Part shown: one piece after another, positions 24,189-36,400 of the stretch
How positions within the stretch are numbered: position 1 is the stretch's first letter
How the letters are laid out: each line of letters opens with the position of its first letter
Assembly: GCA_020636105.1 (NCBI GenBank)
Contig: JACJYL010000002.1
Coordinates: 310,001 to 374,000, forward strand
Direction of reading: 5' to 3'
Origin: Lewinellaceae bacterium
Lineage (GTDB): Bacteria; Bacteroidota; Bacteroidia; Chitinophagales; Saprospiraceae
DNA: 64,000 nt
Made by a program: the position numbers and the translations under genes
The notes under the pieces: generated by a model
What the model saw: only the letters and a program-made list of their open reading frames with translations
Databases searched by the model: none
What the model was told of the DNA's origin: nothing

Positions 24189-25619
24189 ATGAAACTGAGT
24201 AAATATTTGTCCCTTCTTCTGATTTTTAGCATTGTTTGGGGATGTACTCCCAAAACTGCCCAGGAGATAACGAAGCCCGACAAACCCAAACCTGTTGCTC
24301 CTCCTAAGATTGACGAAGAACTGAGTCCTTGCGCCAAATTTTCTGATGCCCCGTCCCCTGAGGATGCAGAAACCAATTATGTCTTATATCGTGATTTCCT
24401 GCGTACCAATGAAATCCCAACTGCCTTCAATTATTGGCAAAAAGTGTATAAAAACGCTCCGGCAGCCAATGGAAAGGTGCATTATGTTTATACAGATGGA
24501 ATTTATTTTTATGAGCAATTCCTGAGTACAGAAACAGATTCCCTCAAAAGGGACTCTTTTATTAATATTATTTTCGAGTTGTACGATGAACTGGAACGTT
24601 GTTTCCCAAACAAAACCAATTATGTAAAGGCCCGGAAAGGGTTTGATTATTATTATACCTACAAAAACAGGGTACCGAAAGAAGAAGTATTCCAACTTTT
24701 TAAAGACGTCATTGACGAGGAAGGCAATGATGCCCCCTATTTCATCATCAACCCTTTCACTGCACTTCTTGTAGACATGTATGCCGAAGAAAAAATAGAT
24801 CAGGAAGAAGCCAGGGTGTATTATGATAAAATTATGGCAATCACCGATCACGGGTTGGCCACCTGTGAGGGTCAATATTGCGAAGCATGGGAGATCATTA
24901 AAGAATATGCCCCGGTGAGGCTGGAGTATTTTGAAACGGTGAAAGGATTCTTCGATTGTGAGTATTTTATGAATAAATACTACCACTTATTTGAAGAAAG
25001 TCCTGAAGATTGTGAAGTGATGGAAGAAATTTACAGCCGACTGAGCTGGGCAGATTGTGATAGAGAGGATGAGAGGTTCAAAAAATTAAGAATCGCTGCC
25101 AATGAGTTTTGTAAGGAAGAGGGCACCCTTGAATTGGCCTGGAACGCTTTGAGGGAGGCAAAGTACAGGGAATCTATTGATCTGTTCAAACAGGCCCTTA
25201 CGGAAAAAGAATATGCTGAAAAAAGAGGTGAAATCAACCTTACCATCGCCAAAATTTATTACGCCCACTTGAAGAACTTCTCCCAGGCAAGGCAATTTGC
25301 CCGGGAGGCAGCAGCTGTCAAACCAAACTGGGGTGCACCGTATATCCTGATCGGAACGCTTTATGCCTCCAGCGGCCCACTCTGTGGCCCCGGCCGCGGC
25401 TGGGACAGCCAGATCGTGGTTTGGCCGGCTATTGACAAATGGACCTACGCCAAAAACATTGATCCGTCATCTGCTTCAGAAGCACAAAAACTGATCAACA
25501 GGTATGCCCAGTATATGCCCAATAAAGAGGCCGTACACCAACATCTTTTCGCTCCTGGCCAAACATTCAAAGTGGGATGCTGGATTCAGGAAACCACTAC
25601 CATTAGGACTTCTGATTAA
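24189..25619 (+). CDS. TPR-like lipoprotein, paralogue 2
   Basis: 476 aa. The N-terminus MKLSKYLSLLLIFSIVWGC is a lipoprotein signal with the lipobox Cys19, followed by a Pro/Lys-rich linker (TKPDKPKPVAPPK). The body aligns with the upstream gene: KVYKNAPAANGKVHYVYTDG, FFDCEYFMNKYYHLFEESPE, YRESIDLFKQAL, FSQARQFAREAAAVKPNWGAPYIL-type TPR helices and the tail FKVGCWIQETTTIRTSD. So a tandem duplication gave one soluble exported form and one lipid-anchored form. The hairpin at 24107-24165 separates them. No enzymatic motif is seen. The lipoprotein probably sits on the periplasmic face of the outer membrane or on the surface. Confidence 0.75.
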   Translation: MKLSKYLSLLLIFSIVWGCTPKTAQEITKPDKPKPVAPPKIDEELSPCAKFSDAPSPEDAETNYVLYRDFLRTNEIPTAFNYWQKVYKNAPAANGKVHYVYTDGIYFYEQFLSTETDSLKRDSFINIIFELYDELERCFPNKTNYVKARKGFDYYYTYKNRVPKEEVFQLFKDVIDEEGNDAPYFIINPFTALLVDMYAEEKIDQEEARVYYDKIMAITDHGLATCEGQYCEAWEIIKEYAPVRLEYFETVKGFFDCEYFMNKYYHLFEESPEDCEVMEEIYSRLSWADCDREDERFKKLRIAANEFCKEEGTLELAWNALREAKYRESIDLFKQALTEKEYAEKRGEINLTIAKIYYAHLKNFSQARQFAREAAAVKPNWGAPYILIGTLYASSGPLCGPGRGWDSQIVVWPAIDKWTYAKNIDPSSASEAQKLINRYAQYMPNKEAVHQHLFAPGQTFKVGCWIQETTTIRTSD

Positions 25620-25632
25620 ATGATATTCCTGT

Positions 25633-25676
25633 AAAAAAGAAAAGCCTTTCCGGATGCGGGAAGGCTTTTCTTTTTT
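25633..25676. terminator. Bidirectional terminator between convergent genes
   Basis: AAAAAAGAAAAGCCTTTCC pairs with GGGAAGGCTTTTCTTTTTT around a GGATGC loop. Strong stem, A/T tracts on both sides; serves the lipoprotein gene (+) and the M56 peptidase gene (-). Confidence 0.9.
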
Positions 25677-25688
25677 AGAACCAATCTA

Positions 25689-26849
25689 TTAAAGTATGCC
25701 ATTCCTGCCCGAAGGAGCATCAGGCTTAGGAGCTGGTTCTGCTTTGATGGCAGGAGCGGGCGGTGCCGGAACCTTCATCACAGGAGAAGGAGGTGACGGA
25801 GGCGCTGGTGGTGCAGGAACCTTCATCACCGGAGAGGGCGGTGCAGGAGGCACCGGCAAAGCTTCCGGAGTAGGTGGTGTCGGCGGAGTAGGCGGTGACG
25901 GCGGAACGGGAATGATGACTGCAGCTTCTTTTTGTCCATTCTTCTCCTTTTTAGGCGGGTTTTCTTTCTTTGCGGGAGATTCATTGGACTGCCCGCTAGC
26001 CGGAACACTCAGGAAAAAGACCATCAGGACCATCAGGGGCAGTAGCATCAATTGTTTTAACGTTGCCGTGTAGGGTGATTTCTGTTTTGACATCATAATC
26101 AATCGTTTTTTTGTGAATGAAGAATTAAAAGTGCTCACCAATCGATCTTCCGGATTCTGGAAAACCTGGCGTACTAAATATTTTTTATATTTTAAATCGT
26201 CCGTAAAAAGGCGTAGAACGTTTCCATCGGCAAGATATTCGTGATTCAGTTTTATGGCTTTACCAAACAAACGGAACAACGGATTGAACCAAAAAATCAC
26301 TTGCAAGACCTCAATAAAAAGAATATCCAGAGAATGGTGTTGTTGGATATGGATCTCTTCGTGTACCATAACCTCTTCCGGAATATTGCCTTCCCTGAAT
26401 TGTTTTTTATTTACATATATTTTACCCAGGAAAGAATGCGGAGCGGTAGCTGCATCCAATAAAATAAGGTTCCTGCCTTTCCATATTACGGCCTCTCCCC
26501 TACTGCCCTGAATTAAAAGATGGCCCAATCCCAGGAAAAATTTGATACCCATTATTGTCAAGCCTGCCAGGTAAACTGTCCATCCAAAAGTCTTAACCCA
26601 CGAATGTCCGAACAGGCCAGGAGCAAAATATTGAACAGAATCATTAACCTGCGCAAGGTCGTGCACTGCAGGTGGCTGCGTCTCAAATCCATATCCAATT
26701 GGGATCAACGGTACCACCAGGGAGAACCCAACGGCCGCTAAAAGAAAAAATCTGTTGAAGACAAAAGTCTTTTCCTTTTCAAGAAACCCATAATAAAAGG
26801 CAATCAACAATGCCAGCCCAATGGAGGATTTAATGATATAAAGCATCAT
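25689..26849 (-). CDS. M56-family (BlaR1-like) membrane metallopeptidase with Pro-rich tail
   Basis: 386 aa. It has about three or four membrane segments (4-22, 34-52, 88-110, 264-283) around a zinc-peptidase domain with HEEIH (163-167) and a third-ligand motif NHEYLAD (202-208, Glu204). In BlaR1/MecR1 systems such a protein senses a signal and cleaves the BlaI-type repressor. Unlike BlaR1 there is no penicillin-binding sensor domain. The C-terminus instead is a periplasmic Pro-rich tail (about 313-386) with two copies of SPVMKVPAPPAPP and many PPTPP units, as in TonB-like linkers, but no TonB domain follows. The gene overlaps the repressor gene by 4 bp (ATGA), so they are coupled. The target signal is unknown; no beta-lactamase gene is nearby. 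Confidence 0.87.
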   Translation of the reverse strand: MMLYIIKSSIGLALLIAFYYGFLEKEKTFVFNRFFLLAAVGFSLVVPLIPIGYGFETQPPAVHDLAQVNDSVQYFAPGLFGHSWVKTFGWTVYLAGLTIMGIKFFLGLGHLLIQGSRGEAVIWKGRNLILLDAATAPHSFLGKIYVNKKQFREGNIPEEVMVHEEIHIQQHHSLDILFIEVLQVIFWFNPLFRLFGKAIKLNHEYLADGNVLRLFTDDLKYKKYLVRQVFQNPEDRLVSTFNSSFTKKRLIMMSKQKSPYTATLKQLMLLPLMVLMVFFLSVPASGQSNESPAKKENPPKKEKNGQKEAAVIIPVPPSPPTPPTPPTPEALPVPPAPPSPVMKVPAPPAPPSPPSPVMKVPAPPAPAIKAEPAPKPDAPSGRNGIL

Positions 26850-27217
26850 GATTTTTTCTTTTTAATTTCTTCGGCAATTATTTTTTGCAAGGCCTCCAAT
26901 TCTTCAATGGACAAATTAGATTCGGTGGTAAAAAAAGAAGCAAACTGGGCGGAGGAATTGTTGAAGAAGTTTTTGACCATTCCCTTCATTTGCTTTGAGA
27001 AATAGTCTGACTTACTCACCAGTGGATAATATTCTCTCAAGCGGCCATATTCATGGTATCCGACCATTTCTTTTTCCGACATTCTTTTGAGCAGGGTAGC
27101 CACCGTGGTTTTGGCGGGCCGGGGTTCAGGGAATGCCTCCAGCAAGTCCTTTAAAAAGGCTTTTTTCAATTTCCAAAGGATTTTCATCAACTTTTCTTCC
27201 GCTTTGGTCAACTGCAT
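26846..27217 (-). CDS. BlaI/MecI/CopY-family transcriptional repressor
   Basis: 123 aa, winged-helix DNA-binding domain at the N-terminus (LTKAEEKLMKILWKLKKAFLK, then KTTVATLLKRMSEKEMVGY, the recognition helix and wing) and a helical dimerisation/cleavage region at the C-terminus. The family represses its own operon until the partner M56 peptidase cleaves it. The palindromic site at 27234-27261 lies over the predicted promoter, as expected for autorepression. Transcribed with the M56 gene. Confidence 0.92.
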   Translation of the reverse strand: MQLTKAEEKLMKILWKLKKAFLKDLLEAFPEPRPAKTTVATLLKRMSEKEMVGYHEYGRLREYYPLVSKSDYFSKQMKGMVKNFFNNSSAQFASFFTTESNLSIEELEALQKIIAEEIKKKKS

Positions 27218-27233
27218 TGTTCTATATTCGTAG

Positions 27234-27275
27234 TTTTAGTTCTACAAATATAGAACTAAAATAATTAAAGCGCAA
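27234..27275 (-). promoter_or_regulatory. Operator/promoter of the BlaI-M56 operon
   Basis: TTTTAGTTCTA (27234-27244) and TAGAACTAAAA (27251-27261) are a perfect 11-bp inverted repeat with a 6-bp spacer. On the minus strand the centre reads TATATTTG (27252-27245), a full match to the -7 consensus, with a -33-like TTG at 27275-27273, 20 bp upstream. Repressor bound to the palindrome would cover the -7 box. Confidence 0.75.
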
Positions 27276-27321
27276 GCCCCCGGGAATAATTGTTATTCCA
27301 AAACAAAACCATAAAAAGAAA

Positions 27322-27348
27322 GCTTCCCTGATTCCAGATCAGGGAAGC
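27322..27348 (-). terminator. Terminator of the 4828-aa protein gene
   Basis: GCTTCCCTGAT-TCCAG-ATCAGGGAAGC, a perfect 11-bp stem. On the minus strand it is followed by TTTCTTTTTATGG. It separates the giant gene from the BlaI operon. Confidence 0.85.
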
Positions 27349-27415
27349 CTCCATTTTACCATAATAATGTATCAACCATTAACTTATTTTAAACAAATTC
27401 TATTTATTCCACACA

Positions 27416-30400
27416 TTAGAATTCAACAAGAATCATTTTTTTGGTGTCGCTAAAATGCTCCGTACCAACGGTATAATAAAGAATTCCGGTAGCACCAAGT
27501 GATGCAGATTGAAGCATTACGGCATTATAGCCTTTTTGTCCATTGCTATGGATTACCTTCAAAACCTTTCCTGTGACGTCCTGAACCGTAATGGTAACCA
27601 ATTCATCCTCAGGGAGGTTAAACCCTATCCTTGTTTCGGTATCGAACGGATTGGGCGTATTTTGGTATACTTGAAACGATGCGTTCTGTTCGGACTTGTT
27701 GAAATCCAGGGAAACATCCAGTAAATCATTTTCCGAATTGTAGGCCTCGGCCCTCGTTATCCTTGATCCAATACTGACCAGGTCACTAAGGTCTGCTTCC
27801 GTTTTCGCGGTAAAGTTAACCGTAAATAACGGAGTATCCTTGGTCACGGCTTGATTACCAGGCAGGTTCCAGCTGGTGGTGATCATGCCTTCACCTACGT
27901 AGGTCAATCCAAAATTTTCCTGCGCAGCCACCCCATACTCAATGCCCTCAAAATCCAGGGCCATACGATCAAAATTCAACGTGAACTGGTATCCCTGCAT
28001 CCTGGCCAGATCTTCGGCGGTAAAAGTTACACTGTATTGATTACCGGGCGTAACCGTTACATCCTCTGCATGAAGGGCAAATACACCCCTCACATTCCGT
28101 TCTTCGACGCTTGTTACGTTTGGTATCGCACTACTGTTCACATCCCCTATCTTGGCTCCGATGAAATTTTCAGCCAACATATCCACCAACAGAATGCTGA
28201 TATTCCTGAATTCAGGAAATTCTTCAACCCATGGGTTAGCTGGATCAGGGAAAACGTAATCCGCATCCACAAACCTCCAGCTCGTATTGTTTGGATACTC
28301 AGTATTAATCCCCAGGATCAATTTGCGAATTTGTATCATATCTGCAGTAGTAATCAATCCAGATGAGTTAGCGTCAGCAGCAATCATTTTATAAGGACTG
28401 TCGAGCAGTTCTGTGCCCAAAATGTGCCTGGTTATGAGTACGAGGTCATAGGTTGTTACACCGTTTAAAGGATTCGTATTCAAATGCGGAGTTACGGTAT
28501 AATTAAATCCGGTTTCCAGTACATCAAAAATATAACTTCCGTTAGAGATCGTATATTCCTGCTGGGATGCGTTACCGCTGAGCATTACCTCGACATCCTC
28601 TATTCCTTCGGATTCCTCCGTTTGGATCACCCCGGAGATCATGGATAACCCTGGAGGTACGCAATCCTCATGCGCCTGCACAAGAACGTATGTCTCACAG
28701 TAATCATAATTAGGCCCACCCAATGTGCCGTCCGGTTGTAGTGCATAGGGATTGTAGGCGCTGTCCCAGGCGTAAATCAAAATGACCACTTCCGAATCAT
28801 CGTTACAATCCAAAACCAGACCTGTACTTCCCGGAGCCGGAATATCTGATCCGTCAGCTACATTCTCGGCTTTGTGGATAGAGTATTGAACCGGTTCTGA
28901 ACAATCCACGACATCACTGGCAATAAAATCGCTTGCCCAAATAGCCATGGCACAACAACCGTCGGGCTGTGGCATAAGGGTTACGGTAAGGCCATTAATA
29001 CAAACGGGAGTCGGAGCTTTACAATCGACTACCTCAAAAGGAATTTCCAGCCAGGTAATATTGTGGCATCCGTCTTCGATGTGCACTCCAAAAGTGTGTG
29101 CCCCTAAAGGATAATTACCGCCGATCTCGTAGGTAATGGTATGGGCCACTTCATCCCTTGAGATTTCCGTGATCGCCGCACTTCCGTCCTGGACACCATC
29201 CGAATAAGCATCAATAAATCCTTCAACAGTTACCACATCAAGATCACACAATTCTTCCACAGTGAAAGAGATTACAACATCGCCGTTGCAATCTGCAGTT
29301 TCGCTACAGAAAACATCGTAATCACTGACTTCAGCCGTAGGTGCCACAAAGTCGTAAACTTTGATCACCTGGGTGTACTGCCAGTGCCCAACGCTAGTGA
29401 GTTCCTCATTGATCGTACTGTTTGCCCAGTGACCGTTTGGTTTTGGCAAATTCGTACAGCGGCTCGTTCCAATAAATGGATTGGTATTGGTTTCAACATA
29501 GTCTCTGTCTACATATGAGGTAAAGACTGGATTGTCTCCGTTCCACTCTGTACGCACCAACACCCAAACATCTTCATCTCCTGGGTTGTTGTCACAGTCT
29601 TCATCTCTTCCAATGACAATCGGATCTGACTCACCATCCCATTCGCACCAGTTGATCACCTTATAGGTCCGTAGAATCTTATAACATTCGTCACTGGTGG
29701 CTTCATAGGTAACATCTGTAACGTTGACCGTAATCAAATCGCATCCTATTGTATTATAAGCTATAGAATCAGGATTCGGCACCCCACATTCTTCTGATGC
29801 ATCTTTTGGAAATTTGATTGCATAATTATGAACTTCATAAACGGTAATGACCTGCTGGCATACATTGTTGGAGATATTCCCCCAATCATCCGTTGCCCGG
29901 AATGTACGCACCACAGTACCCCATCCACAATCATTAAGGTTGTTATTGATGGAAGTCTGTACAGCCGTTGCATTACAGTTATCTTCAGCCCAGGCTTCGC
30001 CAAATACTTCGTTTAATTGATCTACATCAGTCCAGTCGATATGAAGCAGTTCTTCATCATCACAGTGACGTGATTCATCATGAGGAGCGTGGCAATACGG
30101 AATGATCTTATCTTCGATCAGTACTTCCAGCCAACAGATATTGCTATTGCCCGAAGCATCCCATACCTGCAATTCGATGGTAACATAATTGTTTACATCG
30201 TCACAATCAAAATCAACATATGGTCCCCAAACTCCGCCGTTACGACGAACTTCAATGGTCACGGCACTACAATTATCATGACTTCCTTCATCTACATCTT
30301 CAGCATATACACGGGCAAAACCTTCCCCACCAATCGATATATTCAGTTGGTCGTCGCAAATCGCTACCGGGGCAATATTATCTACCACAGCAAATTCACA

Positions 30401-33400
30401 TTGGTAAGTTGAAGTATTGCCGCAGGCATCCGTTGCTGTATATAGGAAGAAATGATTTCCGAAAGTACTCATAGGAACGCCTGTTGCATATGGACCGGAT
30501 TGTGAAGAGGCAAATGGTCCATAAGTACTCAATGTCTGTTCGACAATCTCCGTACCTATCACCTGTCCCCATTGATCCAATACATCTTGTTCTTCATGGA
30601 TCACCACATCAACGGTCCATACATAATCGTTACAATTATCCGTCACAATAGGAGCTGGGATAGGAAATACTGCATTACAGTCAAAGGGCCCTGTTGAGTA
30701 AACAGGCATATCCAATTCACCATCCCAATTCGTATCCTGCAAATTACAGGTAATGACCGGTGGTTGAGTATCTCCTACCTTAATAACCTGGGTAAAATTG
30801 GTTACCGGAACCGGATTACACCAGTCCACGATAGTCCATACTCTGATTATCTTATAACTATTAGCACAAAGACCTATTGGAGGACTATCTTCAAAAGCAG
30901 CCCCAATGTTACAATAAGTATCGTCAAGATCATAAGTTCCGTATGCAGTGGTTACCGCAGGGAAACCGGTCTCACTTGGGTGTGGGTAGCCATCTGCTGT
31001 CAGTGCCACCTCATCGCTGCATTCCAGTTCTACTACTGCCAGAGGCATGGCCACATCTCCCATATTAGGTTTGCGCACGCGAATTTGCTGGGTACAGCTT
31101 GCTGTCATCGGCGCACCGGTACAATCAGAATTGTAACGGTCCGCTACCTGGAAGTGTCTGGTGATCACATCGTAACCACAATCGCTTTCGGTTACCTGAT
31201 CCCATACAGAGACCCGAATCTGACCGCAGTTATCGCCCACTTGGGGAACACCTGTCTGACTCAGTATCCAGCTCAGAGTTGAACTCATTGATCCTTCAAC
31301 AGTTGTACCGTCCGCATAAGCTGTGTAGTACTGTGTTCCATTGATCAAGATACTTTCAATATCCGTACAGATGAACTCTTCTCCGCTGGTCAGTGAAACA
31401 TCGGTTGGTGCCGGGCATTCGATGGTCGGAGCAGTTTTATCTTCTGCTGTAACTTCACCCCAACATACGGTAAAGTTTCCTGTCACACCTTCAGCCAGAG
31501 CAATGGTATAACTGAATATACCACAGCCGTCGATGATTGGGCCGTTATCCGGATTACCATCAATTACTGTGACCACAAAGTCGTCTTCAGTGAGACAGCC
31601 CCATGTACCGTTAAGTACGGTAGAAGCCAGCAGTTCTGCACTGCAATCTGTACCTAATGTTACATTGACAAAGGCTGTGCAAGCCAGGTTGTCTTCAGGA
31701 ACTTCTTCCTGGGTGATGACTATATGGAAGGCCTCTGTTCTTGTATTGCCGGCATCATCTGTTGCTTCAAGCACTACTTCGTAATCACCTGCTGCCAGGT
31801 CAACGCAATACAGATTTCCAAATTCATCCGGTAATGTCGGAATGTCAACTCCTCCTATGCTTACATGACAATCGACCACGCCTGAGCAATTATCTGTTGC
31901 TGTAGCAGGGAAACATATCTGGGTAAGCGGTTCATCACAAGCGCCTAGTTCAATGTTGATATCCTGTGAAGGATAAACGATGATTGGTGCCCAGTTATCG
32001 GGCTGCTGAGTGACCGTAATAAGAGGATCAATAACAGTGGTTTGCCCATCAGCATCTGTATAAGAAGCCCCGAGATAAGCGCCGTCACTTTCTGCAGTCA
32101 GCGTAACTGTCCATGCAAAAAGTCCGCCACTAATGGTAGCGTCTGCCACCTCAAGGATAGCCCCGTCAAAAATTACCTCAACATTATCAGGATTAATCGC
32201 ATCATCACAGTCATCACTAAACTGAACGGCAATAGTTGCTTCTATTGACTGCTCACAAACAGGTATTATAAAATTCAAATTACCAGGAAGTGTTACAACA
32301 GGAGCCTGATTTTGCTGCTGATTGACCACTAACTGTGGCTGAACAAGTTGCCCGTCATATTCAATATCCAATATATAAGACCCTGCCGCTACAACCCCGC
32401 AAATTTCAAAGAATCCTGTTTGGGTCTGGCTGTTGATATCAATATAAAAATCATTCAGGATATCTTCCGAGAGTCCGGATCCTCCTGAACCAAAAGTCAA
32501 CAACGCCGGATTTACCGGAGCACAATCATCGTAAACCTGGAAAGCATAACACAATTGTGTTTCCGCTTCGCAGTAAGGGATGGTCAGGTTTTCATTTGCT
32601 GCCAAAATAACGGCAGGTTCATCCTCTACGGCCTGTACTACATTTATCTGAATATCAGCATATCCCGTATTGCCAAATGCATCCGTGAATTGGGCCGACC
32701 ATATTGTTCCATCATCCGCAAGGGTTACTGTTACAATAAACTCGGCATACCCTGCTTCGTCATCATCAAAATTCTGGTAATTCAGCACCTCTGTGCCGTT
32801 AGCCACAAAATTTCCTGAACTAAAGATATTACCGGCAGCCTCGCAAAGGTCAGAAACATAAACCGTTACAATTACGTCCCTTGAGTCAGCACATTGTGGA
32901 ATAGTGATATTGTTCGCCCCGACGATCACTACTTCTGGATCATTAAATTCTCTCACAAATCTTCTTATCCTCACACAAGGTGCATTCCCTGCATTGTCGG
33001 ACAAACATACAGTGACCTCAGTCTGATCAGCATCCCAATTGACATCAATCCGATAAAAACCAAATCCATCTTCAGTCACAATTATTTGAGTGCCCGGATT
33101 TGAGTCTTCAAGGAAAAGACTGGCAGCGGAGGCTGAAACAGCATTCACATTGGTAATATTTCCATCACAATTATCCACCCCATATACAAACCATTGTTCC
33201 TGGTAATTACAGGATCCTTCCGGAAGGTTGTAATCCGCTAAATCAACATCGTCACTTTCAGGAGTGGACGGATCATTATCTGCAATAATATTGCCCAATA
33301 TATCGGTTACGTAGAAAACAGGGTCTTCAACATCCACGCCTTCTTCCACTGTTACATTTATAGTAACCGGATCATTTACAGGCAGACAAATGGAAGTTTC

Positions 33401-36400
33401 CGTTATCTGAACCGTATAAACACCGGGGCCCGCCTCATTGAAGACATAAGTTCCTGCTCCGACTCCTGCATAACCAGCAGGATTGGTAGCAAAAGGCCCG
33501 GCAATAACTATTACATCATAGGTTCCTGTACAGGTCGGGCTATCTCCAATGGTAACAGAGAAAGAACCGTCTGGCACAAACCCTGGGCTGGTTGACGGAC
33601 AGGAAGCCGGCACATCTGCCCAGTTGACAGTATATGGATCATCGAAAGTTTGGAATGGTCCGAATAAGGCATCGCTGCAATCCCATGGGTTTGGCGTTAA
33701 GAATCCATCACATGTTTCAAATATCGCCCATTCATAAACCGTTCCCGGCTGCAAGCCGTCAACATGTATGGAAACAACCCCCGTTGCTGCGTTCACGTTA
33801 ATCTGACCGGCAGGAACCAAGGGATTATTGGAGGTAGGAATATCGTTAATAAAACAGATGGTCGCTGCGATAAACTCTTCATTTTCATCACAATCAAAAC
33901 CTTCATTGCCAATGTAAAAATTCCAGCAATGATCATTTACAGGTGTGTTTACCGAAGTCCATGTAAAAGTGGCCGACGTACCCATAATATTGGAAACCAA
34001 TCCATTAACCGGAGGATCACATGCTTCCGGGATGGCAAAAATTATGGAAATATAAACCGTCGCGAGATCACAAGCCTGCGGCATTGCATCATTACAAATT
34101 TCATAAACAAACTGATCATTTCCTATAAAGTCAGGGCCTGGGGTATAAACAAATGTCCCATCCGGGTTGAGTGAAAGCATTCCGTTTGTTACCCCTGATA
34201 CCAACGTTACTTGTTGGCCATTCCCTCCAAAGTCGTAATCATTTTCAGTTACGTCTCCTGAAATTTGCTGATTTTGTTCTGTAATCCAGGCATCGTCATT
34301 TGCAATAGTATTATTTGGGCTGGTTTCGGATAGCACATCAATGGTAACTAATACATCATGGCACATTTGAGGTGTCCCATCGTCACAAACTTTATATTTA
34401 AAATTATCAGTACCTACGAAACCGGGGTTAGGCGTATAGGTAAATGTTCCGTCAGGGTTAAATATTACCATACCATTCACTGGATTAATAACCAGACTAG
34501 TCGCAATCGTTAAAACACCTCCTTCCGGATCACTATCATTAATTAACAAATTACCCATCACGGGAGTGTTTAATCCCGTTTGAATATGGTCAGAAATTCC
34601 AACCGGTGGATTATTGTTTGGGTCATTTGTTCCAAATACAGATATGACCACTATCGCCTGGTCGCACATTGGGATAGGAGCATTATTACAAATTTGATAC
34701 TCAAAAATATCCTCTCCTGTAAATCCAGGGTCTGGAGTATAAGTATAAGTGCCATTACTATTTAAAGTGAGCACGCCATTTGTAGGCCCAAATAAAGCCA
34801 TTGTATTAACCGTTAGATCATACCCATCCGGATCTTCATCATTTGTCAAAACATTTCCCATTACGGAAGTACCCTCAGCTGTTTGGTTTACATCGTTTTT
34901 AGCGATTGGGTTATTCAAAATAACCACCAAAAAACTTTCTTCATCGCTACAATTTGGCACGGAGCCCGTCTCGTCATAAATCCAAACAGTCATCGTACTG
35001 GTGATCGGCCCTGCTATTGGCTGTCCGCCATTGGCCTGGCTGTCATCATAATAGGCTTCATTACCCGTAAGGTTAGAACCTGCGATGACAGGAAGCACAT
35101 AACTTCCACTTACATTTTGGGTTCCCGGGTTGGTAATATTGGGACTTGTATTGATGGTTACGGCAAAACTGGTTTCATCACTGCAATTTGGCATGGTGCC
35201 AGTCTCATCATAAATCCAGACGGTCATCGTATTGGTGATCGGCCCTGCTATCGGCTGTCCGCCGTTGGCCTGGCTGTCATCGTAATAAGCTTCGTTGCCT
35301 GTAAGGTTTGTTCCAGTGATTGTTGGAAGAGCGTAACTTTCACAGGCTACTACATTCTGTACGGCATCTAATTGCGGATTAGGAATGCCAATCACTACAA
35401 CATCGGCACTGACTGCCGGACATTCTCCCGTGGCAGCATGTGTATAAGTATAGGTCCCCGCGCCCGCTAAGGCTGGGCTCCACGTACCGCCTGCATCTGG
35501 CATCCCTGTCAGCGAAGCAACGAGTTCTGCTTCGGTAAACGTTGCACCTTCACAAATTGTCAGCGTTCCGTTGCCTCCTGCATCAAGGGTTGGTTGTTCC
35601 GTGACAACCACTTCTGCGCTGACCGCCGGGCATTCTCCAACGGCAGCATGTGTATAAGTATACGTATCGGCTCCGCCAAGTGCCGGACTCCAGGTTCCGC
35701 CTGCATCGGGTGTGCCCGTTAACGAAGCAAAAAGTTCTGCTTCTGTTACAGTCTCTCCTTCGCAGATCGTCAAAGTGCCGTTACCCCCAGCATCAAGCGC
35801 TGGTTGTTCCGTTACGACCACTTCTGCACTGACCGCCGGGCATTCTCCAACGGCAGCATGCGTATAGGTATAAGTCCCAGCGCCGCCAAGCGCAGGGCTC
35901 CAGGTTCCACCTGCATCGGGTGTACCTGTTAAGGAAGCAAAAAGTTCTGCTTCGGTAACCGTCTCTCCTTCGCAGATGGTTAAAGTACCGTTGCCGCCGG
36001 CATCAAGCGCTGGTTGTTCCGATACGACCACTTCTGCACTGACTTCTAAACAGTTCCCTGCTGCAGGATGAGTATAAGTATACGTGCCGGCCCCACCAAG
36101 CGCAGGGCTCCAGGTTCCACCTGCATCGGGTGTACCCGTTAAGGAAGCAAAAAGTTCTGCAGTGGTGACTATTTCCCCCTCGCAAATCGTTAAGGTACCA
36201 TTGCCTCCGGCATCAAGGGCTGGCTGTTCTGTAACCACCACTTCTGCGCTGACCGCAGGGCATTCCCCAACGGCAGCATGCGTATAGGTATAGGTTCCCG
36301 CACCAGCCAATGCGGGACTCCAGGTTCCGCCTGCATCAGGTGTACCCGTTAAAGCTAAGAATAAGGCAGCTTCTGTTACAGTCTCTCCTTCGCAGATGGC

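Noticed and set aside
25689..25920. TonB-like C-terminus on the M56 protein
   Set aside because: The Pro-rich linker is TonB-like, but the protein ends right after it without the TonB C-terminal domain.
25689..27217. Beta-lactam resistance operon
   Set aside because: There is no beta-lactamase or penicillin-binding sensor domain; only the BlaI-M56 regulatory core is present.
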